A stretch of 64,000 nt of DNA from Mrakia gelida (Eukaryota; Basidiomycota; Tremellomycetes; Cystofilobasidiales; Mrakiaceae): contig BRON01000002.1 of assembly GCA_024345305.1 (NCBI GenBank), forward strand, positions 2,418,001 through 2,482,000. The letters are read 5' to 3'. The position numbers and the translations under genes are program-made. Under the pieces are notes generated by a model. That model was not told the DNA's origin. It searched no databases and worked only from the letters and a program-made list of their open reading frames with translations. Shown piece after piece: positions 54,404-64,000 of the stretch (its first letter is position 1; the number at the start of each line of letters is the position of its first letter).

Positions 54404-56576
54404 TTAAAAAGGTGTCCCTCCCAGGAACTTCTCCGAGTCGAGATTCTGTTGTGCGAAGTCGTCCTCTGTTGGTTGAACGAAGAAAGAGGGCGAAGGTCAG
54501 CTCGTCTCCCTCTCACGTCGTCTCGTCTCGACGCTTTCGAACTCACTGAAGGCTGCGATCCCAACGAGAAGACCAGCGGCGAAGAAAATCAACGAGATGA
54601 CGAGCCAGACGAAGCCTGAGAAGACGAAAGGAGGGAGATCAGCCGAGGGAGGGGAGGAGACGAAGGTCAAACGGACTCGACTCACCCCAGACTTTCGAAG
54701 GGCAGCAACCGCAGAGCTGAGCGAACTCTGATGCGTCCGAGGTATTGATCTTTGAAAGGAAGGTAAACGAGGTCAGTACGCTCCTACAAGATTGCGTCGA
54801 GTCGAGACGGGAACGAACCTTTCTTGCGATCTGGCGAGAGAGAGCAAGAAAAGAGAAAGGAAGTCAGTTTCTGCTCCCCGCGACGGAGTCGGGTCGGTCT
54901 CTGGGACTCACCGTATCATCCACGATATCCCACACTGAGTAGAAGCAAGACATGACGCCGAGGAAGAGGACGAAGAAGCGGAGAGGGAGCTGCGAAATGG
55001 ACAAGAGAACAAACGCGTCGTGAGTTTCGAGTCTCTTCGACTGCCGCTTGCGCTCGAAGCACTCACCGAATGAGCAAAGATCCAGCAGACGGCGATAAGA
55101 CCACACATCAGAAAGATTGTGAGCCACGATCTGAGACGAGCGAGGAAAGAAACAAGAGTCGGCGAAGAAGCAGGGAGGAGAGGAGAGACGCGTCGAGACT
55201 CACGACCAGCTCTTCCTCGCCCAGTACAGCGTCAGAAGGAAGAAGACGCCGAGGACCAGACAGGCTACTTTCGACTGCATCGGGGAGTTGAGTCAGCCCG
55301 CTAAGTATGGGCGAACGAGGAAGGAGAGCGGAAGACCTGCGACGAACCGCGTTGATGTCGACTGCGAAGACAAAGGCAAGGAAGGTAGTCAGTCAGAGCT
55401 GTTCAACGAACGGAAGAGGACGAGAAGAGCACCCACATCCGCAAGCTATCAGAGTTCCTCCTATGAAGCTCGATCCAAGGTATCCTGGTGGTGAACGAAA
55501 GAGGAGAACCAAGGTCAGCTTTCGAGACGCGTCTTCCGCCTCGTCGTCTTCAATCTCGAAACACGCTTTTGACTCACCAGCGGGTAGGGTTATAGCAGGC
55601 ACTCCCCCTCGCATCCTCGTACTGCCACCCTCTGCGCCCGGTCGAAGGATGAAAGTTCTGGTCAGCTCGACTCGCTCGCGACGAACGAGCAAGAGCGAGG
55701 GGTCGAAGCCAAGCTCACCATCAGGATCCAGCGTTATCGACACGATCGTCGCGCATGTGAGCACTCCAGCGAGAGCGTGGGAGAGCTGTACCGCACCATC
55801 CCAGAGTCAGCGACGAGAGGTGCTGCTGGTAAGAAGAAGCGAAATCGGAAACGCTGCTCACCTCGTGAAACTGCGACGACCAGGAATGAACGACCGAGCG
55901 AGATCAGCTCATCTCTTTGAACTCAAGTGGAACGGCAGACATGAACGAGGAACTCACTCCAACAGTAAGAAGCTTGAAAGGATATATGATCCATGAGAGG
56001 AACTGTTGATCGAAAAAAGCGGGGGAGGGGAGGAAGGGTGTTGAGGTGAGCTCTACTCTACTCTCGTTTCGCTTCACTTCCTCCTCCCTCCATCGTTCCT
56101 CGCACTACTCACTCGAACATGCCAGAGGATGAAGATCAAGATGACCTGCGAACACGAAGCCGAAGAAAGATCAGCTTCTGACATAAGAAGGGAACGAAGG
56201 AAGGAAGGGGAGGAAAGAACGAACGTAGCACCCAGCGACGATCTTCAAGTCCGAATCGTCGTTCAACATCCCAAGGAACCCGCCCGAACAGTCAGCTTTT
56301 CTCTCCTCCTCTAGTCTACACTCGAGAAGAGCTTCGAAGACTCACGAGGATGACTCTGTAGCATCCGAGTACGAAGCGGAGAATCAAACAGACCAAACGA
56401 AGGTCAGCTCTCTCTCGAGCGAAAAGAAGGAAGGGAAGAGGAGGAGGAGGAGGAAGAAAGGAGAGAGCGAGCTCGTACCTTTGACTGTCGTTTGGGGTGA
56501 GAATCGTCTTGACGTCCCTCACGTAGAGCTTGTGAGGGGAGTAGTCTGCTGCTGAAGGGTATGGGTAAGGGGCCAT
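54404..56576 (-). CDS. Peptidase M50B-like polytopic membrane metalloprotease
   Basis: About 16 short exons encode roughly 269 residues. The start is MAPYPYPSAADYSPHKL. Membrane segments include VILIVAGCYVILIFILWH, the LSHALAGVLTCATIVSI region, SFIGGTLIACG, ACLVLGVFFLLTLYW, TIFLMCGLIAVCWIF, FFVLFLGVMSCFYSVWDIV and WLVISLIFFAAGLLVGIAAF. The zinc-protease motif HExxH is present as H-E-L-S-H after FKLLTVGF. Members of this fungal family resemble site-2 intramembrane proteases, though few are studied. The motif is split: a 9-nt exon (55862-55870) encodes F-H-E and the next exon supplies L-S-H. Other micro-exons are 10 nt (56346-56355), 12 nt (I-A-R-K) and 14 nt (FDINA region). The C-terminus is FLGGTPF. 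Confidence 0.85.
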
Positions 56577-56927
56577 GCTTGAAAGAAGAGGGTATAAGCT
56601 GGGGTGGGTGGTGGGAGAAGAGGAGGAAGAGGAGGGAGGGCTGATCAGTTTCGGGCGAAGCAAAGACAGGGGTGTTCGTTTCGGCGGGAGCAGTTCGAGG
56701 GGTCTGCGATAGACGAAGATTTTCTGCTGTGGAGAAGAGAGAGTGATCTGTTGTTTTCGTCAATCACTACACAAAAAGAAGAACTACAAAGAACTAGATA
56801 TCAAGAGAGCCTCCTTCCTTCTCGCCGCTCGTTCGTCGCCAAACAACTTCGACTTCGACCTCGACGCGTCGCTATCGCACCACCACCACCCCCACACGAC
56901 TCCTCTCACCCTCCTCTCAACCCAACC
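56577..56927. other. Intergenic region
   Basis: This 351-nt stretch lies upstream of the M50B-like gene and downstream of CWC22, both on minus. A plus-strand open frame that begins here is a shadow of the CWC22 RS tail. Confidence 0.5.
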
Positions 56928-59900
56928 TTATCGTCTCCCTCCTCCCCCATCCCTCCTATCCCTCGAATCGTCCCTTCTCCTCGGAGGAGGACTGTCGTCG
57001 TACCTCCTCCGCGGAGGCGTCGACCCGTCCCTCGCCCCACCCCTCCTAGGCGGCTCAGGACTCCTCGAATCGCTGTACCTCCTCCTCGGCGCCACCGACT
57101 TCGAAGGAGGAGGACTCCTCGAATCGTCTCGGTTGTTGTTCCTCCTGGGTGGAGGGGAGTCGTCGCGTCGGCTCCTGGGAGGAGGAGGGGATCTCGAATC
57201 GGCGTCTCGTCCTCCTCGTCCTCCAGCTCGAGGAGGGGTGTCGGAAGGTCGTCGCTCTCGCTGCTGTTGCTGTTTTCGAGGAGGAGGAGGGGTGGAGGAT
57301 TGGCGTCTTCGTCGAGGAGGAGGGGATCGAGATCGAGATCGAGATCGGCCGGAGGAGGAAGAGGAGGAGTCTGAGGAGTCGGAATCCGAGTCGGACGAGC
57401 TGGAGTCGGAGGAGGAGGAGGAGGAGTCCGAGTCGGAGGAGGCTGCTTCGAGAGCTTTTTGACGTTGTTCGAGGATGAGTCGCGGCATGTTCTGTGGGCA
57501 GAGACGAAGCAAAAAAACGAAGGAAGAGCGAAAGGTCAGGTCGAGTCGACGCGACGAAGAGAAGAGAGCGCAGACGAACCGTAAGATGCTCCCTCATCTT
57601 CTCCGTAATCGCACCGAGTCCAATCGAGGTGAAGTAGTTGATCGAGAACCTCGTGTTCTTGGGGTTGTCGAGCGGGAAGACGTTCTGGAACGCTCCCTGC
57701 ATGCTCGGCTCTCCAAACCTCTCCGCCAGCTTCTTCACTCCCAGCTCCTCCGTCATCTCCTGCAGCAAGATCTTGATGAAGATACGGCTCGACGAGGTGG
57801 TCTCGTCCTCGTTCATGTGGATGACGTGGAAGACTCCCCACGAGATTCCGTCCGACGCGACGAGGTGACCGAAGAAGCGACCGATGTTTCGAAGTCGGTT
57901 GGTCTCGTATCGATGGATGGTGTCGTAGTAGTTGGCGAAGGCTTGTTCGAAGGCGTCGCACCAGACTCGATTGATCTTGCAGAATCGCTCCCCGATGAGA
58001 CCGTAGAAGGAGGAGTAGGAACGTTCTTGGGAGCAACACTCGATGATCATGTTGCAGAGCTCGATCTGGAGACACGAGAAGTCAAAGGAGAAGAGAATCA
58101 GCAGCTCGGAGAAGGTGATCGCAGCTTCGAGCGAAAAGGCAGCGAGAAAGAAGGAAGATGGTGAGACTAGTCAAAAAACGTACCTCGTTTCCCTCCTCGA
58201 TCTGGACCTTCATCAGCTTGTGCACGGCTTCCTCGTAGGTGAGCTAAAGCGACGCGAAACCACAACAAGAGAGAGAGAAGAGTCAGCATCTGAACACGAA
58301 GGAGGAACTCGAGCCAAACGACGAAAGACTCACCGAGTTCATGATCGTGAGGTAGATCGTCCTTCGAAGGTTGATCATGTTCGTCTCGGTCATGTCCTTG
58401 ATTCCGTGCTTGTTGGGAACGACTGATCGAAACAACCGACGCCGAGATACCAGAGAAAAAGTCAGCGGCGTTCTCGAAGAGAAAGAGAGGGAGAGATGAG
58501 GTGAAAATGAAGAAGCGAAAGCTCACCTTCCCCTCCCTCCTCCTCGCTCTCATCATCACTCTCGCTCCCACTCCCACTCGATCCACCCGACTCGTCCGAC
58601 TCGTCGTCTCCAAGGATCTCCGACTTGATCGACTTGTACTTCTCCTCGTTCTCCAAGAAGTTGGGATCGGCCTTGAAGACGTCTGTTCGAGCACGAAAGC
58701 AACGAGAATCGAAAAGTCAGCTCTCAGCTCAGCTTCGTTCCATCTCCATCTCCTTCCCCTTTCCTTCGCCCTCATCCCTCTCCCCACCCACCCTCGCAGC
58801 GAAGAGAAGACGTTGCCACTCACTCAAACCCTCCTGCACCAACAGCTCATCATCCAACAGCACCTTGTGGGTGATCTGCTCGTCCTCCTCGACGAGATCC
58901 AAACCCTCAGGCAAGATCGGGTTGTCCTTGTACTTGTCCTTCCTCGTCTGGAACAGCACTTCGATCATGTACTGCACCCTCTTCTCGATGTTCCCCTCGT
59001 GAAGGACGGCTCGGAACCTCTCGAAGATGAGGTTGTTGGGCTTGGACGAGTGCTCGGCGAGGAAGGCTCCGACGTCTCGAGTGAGGGCGCAAGCGATCTC
59101 GATGGAGTCCGAGGTGGGCGTTTCGAGGAGGAGGAGGAGGAGTTGGAGGGGGAGGAGTTCGTGGGCGACCGACTGGTTGACGAGTTGGGCGATGAAGGCG
59201 GCGGTGGAGAGGCAGACGGTCTGATGGGAGGGAAGGAAGGAAGGAGAAGGAGGGAAGAGGTCAGCTTGTGGGCTCGAAGCGGTCGAGTCGAGCGAGAGAG
59301 AGCGCTGGTGGGAGGGAGACGTACCTTGTCGTTCCTCTTGAAAGCCCTCCTGAACTGACTAACGAGTCTGATCAAGACGAGTTCTCCGACCTGAGGAAGC
59401 TTGGTGTTGATGATTCCGATGAGAGCAGCGAAGACGGGAGTGAAGGGGATGGAAGCCGCTTGAGCCTTCATGATGGACCTGGCGAAGAGACCTCGTCCTC
59501 GAATGAGATTCTCCCCGAAGAGCTCAGGAACGACGTGCTTGATGTTGGCAGTGTTGACCTATAGCGAGATAAAAAGCAAGCGAAGGAGACGAGGGCAAGT
59601 TCAGCTCTCTCTCTTTCCTTCCTTCCCTTCCCTTCGCCACCTCTGTCCCCCCCTTCCATCCACACCCCAACCCACACCCTTATAGACACGGAGAGAGCGA
59701 GTACATACCTTGTTGATGAGACCGTTTATACTCTTCCTGAGCGCGTCCCAACTCAACCTCTGGAACTCAGCCGAAGCCTTATCCTTGCTCGCCTCCATCT
59801 GCATGGCCCTCAACCTCGCAGGAGGCACGTACGCTCCTCCACTTCGACTGGACTGCATCAACTTGGCAAACTCAGCAGCAGAGTCGAACGCGGCTGCTGT

Positions 59901-60310
59901 GGATCCTGCTCCTGAGGTAGCGACGGCTGTAGAGGAAGGGGTGGATTCGGCGGCTGCGAGTTCTGATTCTGCGAGTCGAAGAGCGAGTTGACGTTCTCGC
60001 TCCCTTCGTCGAGCAGGGTCCACATCAGAAACTCGAGGCAGGATCACGGCGGGAGGAGGAGGAGCGGGGGAGAGGGATCGTCGTCGTTGCTGGGGAGGGG
60101 ACACAGCTCGGTTCTTGGGAGTGGGAGGGGAGGGAGACCTGAGAGAACGAGGGAAGGGAAGGAGGAAGGAGGAAGAAGAAGGAGAGAGTCAGCGAGAGCT
60201 CCATCCCCATCCCCTTGATTCGATCTATAGATGGTGGGTTAGACGTACCTCTTCCTCTTGAGACCATCCTCTTCGACGTCGCGAGAGCCGTTGATGGGAG
60301 AGGCAGACAT
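56928..60310 (-). CDS. CWC22: Pre-mRNA-splicing factor CWC22 with RS-rich tail
   Basis: The protein starts [21 protein letters not shown] Pro/Ser-rich N-terminus leads into the MIF4G domain ([70 protein letters not shown] segment). An acidic linker follows ([20 protein letters not shown]). The MA3 domain has [32 protein letters not shown] and [21 protein letters not shown]. The tail has Ser/Asp runs and [17 protein letters not shown] RS repeats. CWC22 is a spliceosome component that escorts eIF4A3 to build the exon-junction complex. The family assignment is very secure. The extensive RS tail resembles metazoan CWC22 more than the yeast protein. Confidence 0.94.
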
Positions 60311-60588
60311 AGCTGGGGGAGGGGGAGGGGTCGACGGTTGAGAGAGACGACAGCTCGAGCTTCTCGAGGCGAGCGATTCGTTTCGACGAGCTCGCTGGCG
60401 ATTAAAATCTAAACTTTCTGGATCTGTCGCTTGTTCTGGCAGAGAGTCTCAGTGACAGGTAGACTTGGTTTCCAAAGCTACGGAAGCTTCGAGTTTTCGC
60501 AGCCTCGCGCAAATCTGGACGAATCCAAGGGCTCGCTTCGTTAAGACGCGTCTCAAAAGCAGTAATCTCTCTACATCTCTAGTCTAAT

Positions 60589-62813
60589 CTAATTCACCCC
60601 CTCCTCCTCCCTACTATCCGTCGACAGTCTCACCACCCCCCTCTCTCCTCCCTTCACGGTCGCACTCGTCGTCCACTCCCTCCCAAACCTGCCCTCCTTG
60701 TACTTCATCCACACCAAGCTCCCGATCACCGTCCACCAGTACGAGCAGTAACCCAGTATCGAGAGAACCGAACCGTTGTTGTTCCAGCCCACCACGGCGG
60801 CTGCGAGCATTGCCCAGCCGTTGGTTTTGATTTCGCTGAGGGGCAGGAGGGAAGGAGGAAGAGAAGGTCAGCGACGGGCAGGCAACGAACGCGAGAGAGG
60901 AGAGAGCAAAAAGGAAAGGTGATGCGAGGGAGGGAGGGTGTGGGTGTGCGAGAAGAATGAAAGGACGGGGGGCGGTGGAGGTGAAAGGGGGAGGGAGACT
61001 GGAACTCACGGGTTGAGCCAGTCCTGATTGAAATGGAAAACGTTTCCTCTCAGATCATAAGACCCAGGGCCAGAACCTGATTCGGCGACATCTCCTCCTA
61101 CCCCGATCACGAAAGGGTAGGATTCTAGGCGACCGACTCCTTTGGCGAAGAGGCCTGGCGACGAGAACGGAGAAAGGAGGTGAGGGAGGTTTAGCGAGAC
61201 GCGTCGAAAAGCGAACGCTCGAGCGACGGGGAAAGGGAGGTTGGGAGGGACTCACCAGCTCCAACGAGGAAAAGCAAGCACGTCGAGAAGACGATGAAGT
61301 GGTGCATGGTGACTGATTTAGAGGAAGTGGATTTGTAGAGGGAGTAACCGATGATGGATCCGACGAAGATGCCGAGGAAGATTGAGAGAGGGAGAGCTCG
61401 TGGGGAGTCGGAGATGGCTACTCCTGCGACGAAGACCTGGCGAAAACGAAATGAAGCGAGGTAGAGAGAGGGTGGTCAGAAGGGGTCTCGCAAACAAGTC
61501 GTGTTCCAGACCAACAGCGAAGGGAACGAGGCCAACTCACAATCCCCTCCAACCCCTCCCTCAACACCGTCAAGAACGGCAACCCCCACAACGCCCACCT
61601 CCCGCCGCCTCCTCCTCCTCCCTCTCCTCCATCCGCCTCCTTCGTCCCCACGACACCCTGCCCCGTAGCTCCATCGATCTGGGAGGAGAACGTCCTCGCG
61701 AGCTTGACCCTCCATTTCACTCGTGCGCGATCCAGGCGAACGAACGAGAGTCCCGTCAGGAGAATGAAGATGGAAGAGGCGAGGGAGAAGACTCCTTCCC
61801 AGAGGACTTCAGTCACCGTGAAGGAAGTTGCGAGGGTTTCGTAGAACTGGAGAAAGGTGGGAGGAAGGGTGAGTGGGGACGAAAGACGCGCGAAACGAAA
61901 GTCGGACGACGACACTCACGATAACAATGAAAGTCACACCAATCAACATCGACAGAGCGAATCCTGAGATGGCTCCGAGCCAGATCTGTTCCCGAGCGAG
62001 CACAAATCAAGCGAAAAAGTCGTGAGCACGCGTTTCTTCACGACCGGTGGGTGCGGCGAGGGGCAAAGGAGAAGAGCGAAGGTCGGGTTGGATTTCCGTC
62101 GTCGAGCTCAACCTTCCCGAAGAAAGTCGAGCCTTCGCCCGAGTAAAAATGTGAGCAGACGCTCACCTGAATATCCATCTTCTTCTTTAGAGCCTTCTCT
62201 CCCTTGAGTCCCTCTCCAGCCTAGAAAAAGCAAAGCGAGAGAGAGAGAGAGTCAGCGCGGGGAAAGATCGAAGCTCAAACCTCGCCCTCCCTTCCTTCCT
62301 TCTCATTCGCGCAAACGTCGAGAACTCACAGAAGCTCTTCCTCTCGAAGCCAAAGCCATCAGCGAAGACGAAGCTGTCTCCTGTTGGCCCGGTACAGCTA
62401 GCAGAGCAGCACTCTCATCGGGTTCCGATTCTTCAGACGTCCGAGGCAGCTCTCCTGGGATCAGAGCTGGCGATCCACCTCTCGACGAAGGGTTCTCCTC
62501 CAGTGGAAACGAGGGCGTGGAAGTGGTGAGTTGGGAGGTGAACGAGAGGAGGACTGAGATGATGAGGGCTGATTCAACAGTCTGTAGAACAAAAAGAGGA
62601 AGGGAGATTGAGCCAATGAGCTTGAGCCGTCCGAAGGGAAGGGGAAGGTGAACGAAGAAACGAGCTCGTTTCGCTTTGGATCTGAACTCACCTCTCGGAG
62701 GACGATGAAGAAGATCGGGGGCTGCACAAAGACACGAGCGTAGAGATCAGCTTGACTGGAAGAGAGGAGAGGAGGAAGGGATGGGGAAGACGTACGCTGA
62801 AAAGCGAGCTCAT
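60589..62813 (-). CDS. FTR1: High-affinity iron permease
   Basis: The spliced protein starts MSSLFSPPIFFIVLRETVES. Two REXXE iron-binding motifs lie in membrane helices: R-E-T-V-E in helix 1 and R-E-G-L-E in FLTVLREGLEGI of helix 4. Other helices include SALIISVLLSF, GFALSMLIGVTFIVI, VLWEGVFSLASSIFILLTG, LSIFLGIFVGSIIGYSLY and MHHFIVFSTCLLFLVGAGLF. The conserved loop WNNNGSVLSILGYCSYWWTVIG is present. Ftr1 carries Fe3+ across the plasma membrane together with a multicopper oxidase (Fet3). No such oxidase lies in this window. A loop of about 65 Ser/Glu-rich residues follows helix 1. A GATAA core lies about 125 nt upstream (62938-62942 on the other strand), a weak hint of GATA-factor iron control. 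Confidence 0.92.
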
Positions 62814-63176
62814 GGCGGGTGAGGGTGTTGGGAGGGAAGGAGAGGGAAGGCCAAGGGTCGGTCGGGTTTGGACGAGTAGGAGCCGCAGGTCCCCTTTGGG
62901 CGTGCCTCGGGTGAGTTTTTTTTTGATCAGATCGAGGTTATCGAGAGTTTGGTCGAAAGGTGAGGAAAAGAAGCGCGAAGCTGGTGGGGAAAGGCGAGCT
63001 GCTGGGAGGAATCTGAGACGGGTGGGACGAGAAGGAGGTCGCGTCTGTCGTTCGTCGATCCCTCTTTGATCTTCCCACGTTTTCGTTTTTCTTCCGAGGA
63101 GAGAGAAGGCGACGATGTAGAGGAGATGCATATGTATCGAGTTATGCTAAGGAGGATGGATAAGTGGGTGCTGGAT
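62814..63176. promoter_or_regulatory. FTR1 upstream region
   Basis: This is the gap between the FTR1 start and the RNase H1 stop, both on minus. It contains a T9 run near 62916-62924 and two GATAA cores (62938-62942 on minus, 63159-63163 on plus). Neither matches the full ATCWGATAA iron-repressor site, so the assignment is tentative. Confidence 0.35.
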
Positions 63177-63968
63177 CTATCGTTTAGGCTGACTCGATCC
63201 GATCTTGGCTTCGACCTCCTCCGTCGCCTTGACCGCGTCGCCCTGGGAACGAAAGAACGAACGAGAAAGGTCAGCTTGTTGGACTCATTCGAGGTAGAAG
63301 ATGTTGTGATGGGACTCACCCAGAACTCCGAATCATCCTCGTCGTAGTCGTCGTCTCCCTCGGAGTGCGAGCTCTCGTGCTTGTTTGTCGTCGTTCCTTT
63401 CTTGACGGCTGCTGCTAGTTTGGCGACGACGGTGGGCTTGGATTTGGTCGAGGAGAAGGAGGATATAGTAGCAAACTTGGGACCGAACTGTCGATCCACG
63501 GCGATGGGACGAAGAGCTCCTTCGTTGGCGAGAGTCTGCGAGGGAGAACGAGGACACGACGCGTCAGTTTCCAGCGAGCTCCCACCTCAGTCACCGAACC
63601 TTCACTCCAACAAACATCTAAAGTGGGAGATGGCGAAGCCTCGAATCGAGGTCTCGAGCTCACATCAGCAGCCTCGTTCCCGTCCAATCCAGCGTGGGCC
63701 TTGACGTGAACGAACTTGATCCCACCGGTCCTCTTGGCCGTCCCCGCCCCATCTACCTCCAGGACAAAGTCTACCGGCCCATCGTCCGCTTCCGAGTCCG
63801 AGTCGAACGTCTTGCTCGGTAGCGAGGTCGCATGGATCGAAGAAGTGGATCCTCGTCGAAGGTCGATGAGAGTTGCGAGATGTTGGATGAGATCGACGTT
63901 GACGACTCCTGAGCCGGTAGCGGTCTTGAAACCCTTTCTACGCCAACCTGGAAGCCATTCGGTGAGAG
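63177..63968 (-). CDS. RNH1: Ribonuclease H1, 3' part; continues beyond the right edge
   Basis: Three exons are visible in the window; an intron acceptor at 63969-63970 shows the gene continues upstream beyond 64000. The coding part includes LTEWLPGWRRKGFKTATG, VVNVDLIQHLATLIDL and FVHVKAHAGLDGNEAADTLA, the C-terminal half of the RNase H fold with the conserved His loop and the final active-site Asp (in NEAAD). RNase H1 cuts the RNA of RNA-DNA hybrids in nucleus and mitochondria. About 47 residues (Ser/Asp-rich, from RRGSTSSIHA to KRTGGI) are inserted between LIDL and KFVHV. The C-terminal tail is Lys-rich then acidic (GDDDYDEDDSEFW). The N-terminal hybrid-binding domain would lie outside the window. 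Confidence 0.88.
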
Positions 63969-64000
63969 CTGAAGACAACGGAAGAGGCGATGAGAGCGTG

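Noticed and set aside
56604..57374. Arg/Pro/Ser-rich open frames on plus
   Set aside because: They are antisense shadows of the RS-rich tail of CWC22; the repeats make all frames open.
1..64000. CRISPR arrays, insertion sequences, prophage or other bacterial features
   Set aside because: No spaced repeats, transposase motifs or bacterial gene organisation; the window is intron-rich fungal nuclear DNA.

Overview
The window is nuclear DNA of a fungus, most likely a basidiomycete and probably a red-yeast relative in Pucciniomycotina (Microbotryomycetes-like). Seen directly: GC-rich coding sequence; very many short introns (about 60-120 nt) with GTGAGT/GTTCGT-type donors, a nearly invariant CTGAC branch site and a CAG/TAG acceptor; many micro-exons; no operons, Shine-Dalgarno sites or bacterial genes. 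The lineage is inferred from gene structure and protein families, because no rRNA is present. Gene models below were spliced by hand; exon edges were chosen so that frame, splice signals and family motifs all agree.

Layout. 1-12.8 kb: 5' part of a HAD hydrolase (-), then on + an LSO2/CCDC124 ribosome factor, a repeated beta-sandwich surface-type protein, a cytochrome b5-acyl-CoA dehydrogenase fusion with a peroxisomal-type C-terminus, an aldo/keto reductase and glutamate 5-kinase (PRO1). 13.1-18.0 kb (-): a large alpha-arrestin-like protein. 18.6-22.7 kb (+): three tandem paralogues encoding zinc-ribbon proteins of about 100 residues, each cut into many tiny exons. 23.0-26.9 kb (+): an F-box/WD40 protein. 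27.4-35.7 kb (-): ARPC4, a quinone oxidoreductase, a TMEM69-like mitochondrial protein and a 2-oxoglutarate/Fe(II) oxygenase, the last divergent from an aldehyde dehydrogenase (+, 35.8-38.4 kb). 38.8-50.0 kb (-): ADE4, a long disordered PH-domain protein and an unrecognised Ser-rich protein. 50.3-53.0 kb (+): a CHORD-like zinc protein and an aldo/keto reductase-RidA fusion. 53.5-54.1 kb: a tRNA-Trp gene inside a 226-bp inverted repeat whose second arm carries a truncated tRNA copy. 54.4-64 kb (-): an M50B-like membrane metalloprotease, splicing factor CWC22, iron permease FTR1 and the 3' part of RNase H1.

Most genes are single-copy housekeeping genes (translation, proline and purine synthesis, actin, splicing, iron uptake) with no shared pathway. 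Possible functional groupings are limited to head-to-head pairs with short shared promoters (33715-38446 and 48441-50905) and the zinc-ribbon cluster. The most unusual property is exon architecture: exons of 3, 7, 8, 9, 10, 11, 14, 15 and 16 nt are needed to restore conserved motifs, including a metalloprotease HExxH motif interrupted by an intron. An ACGCGT palindrome is also conspicuously frequent, especially inside introns.
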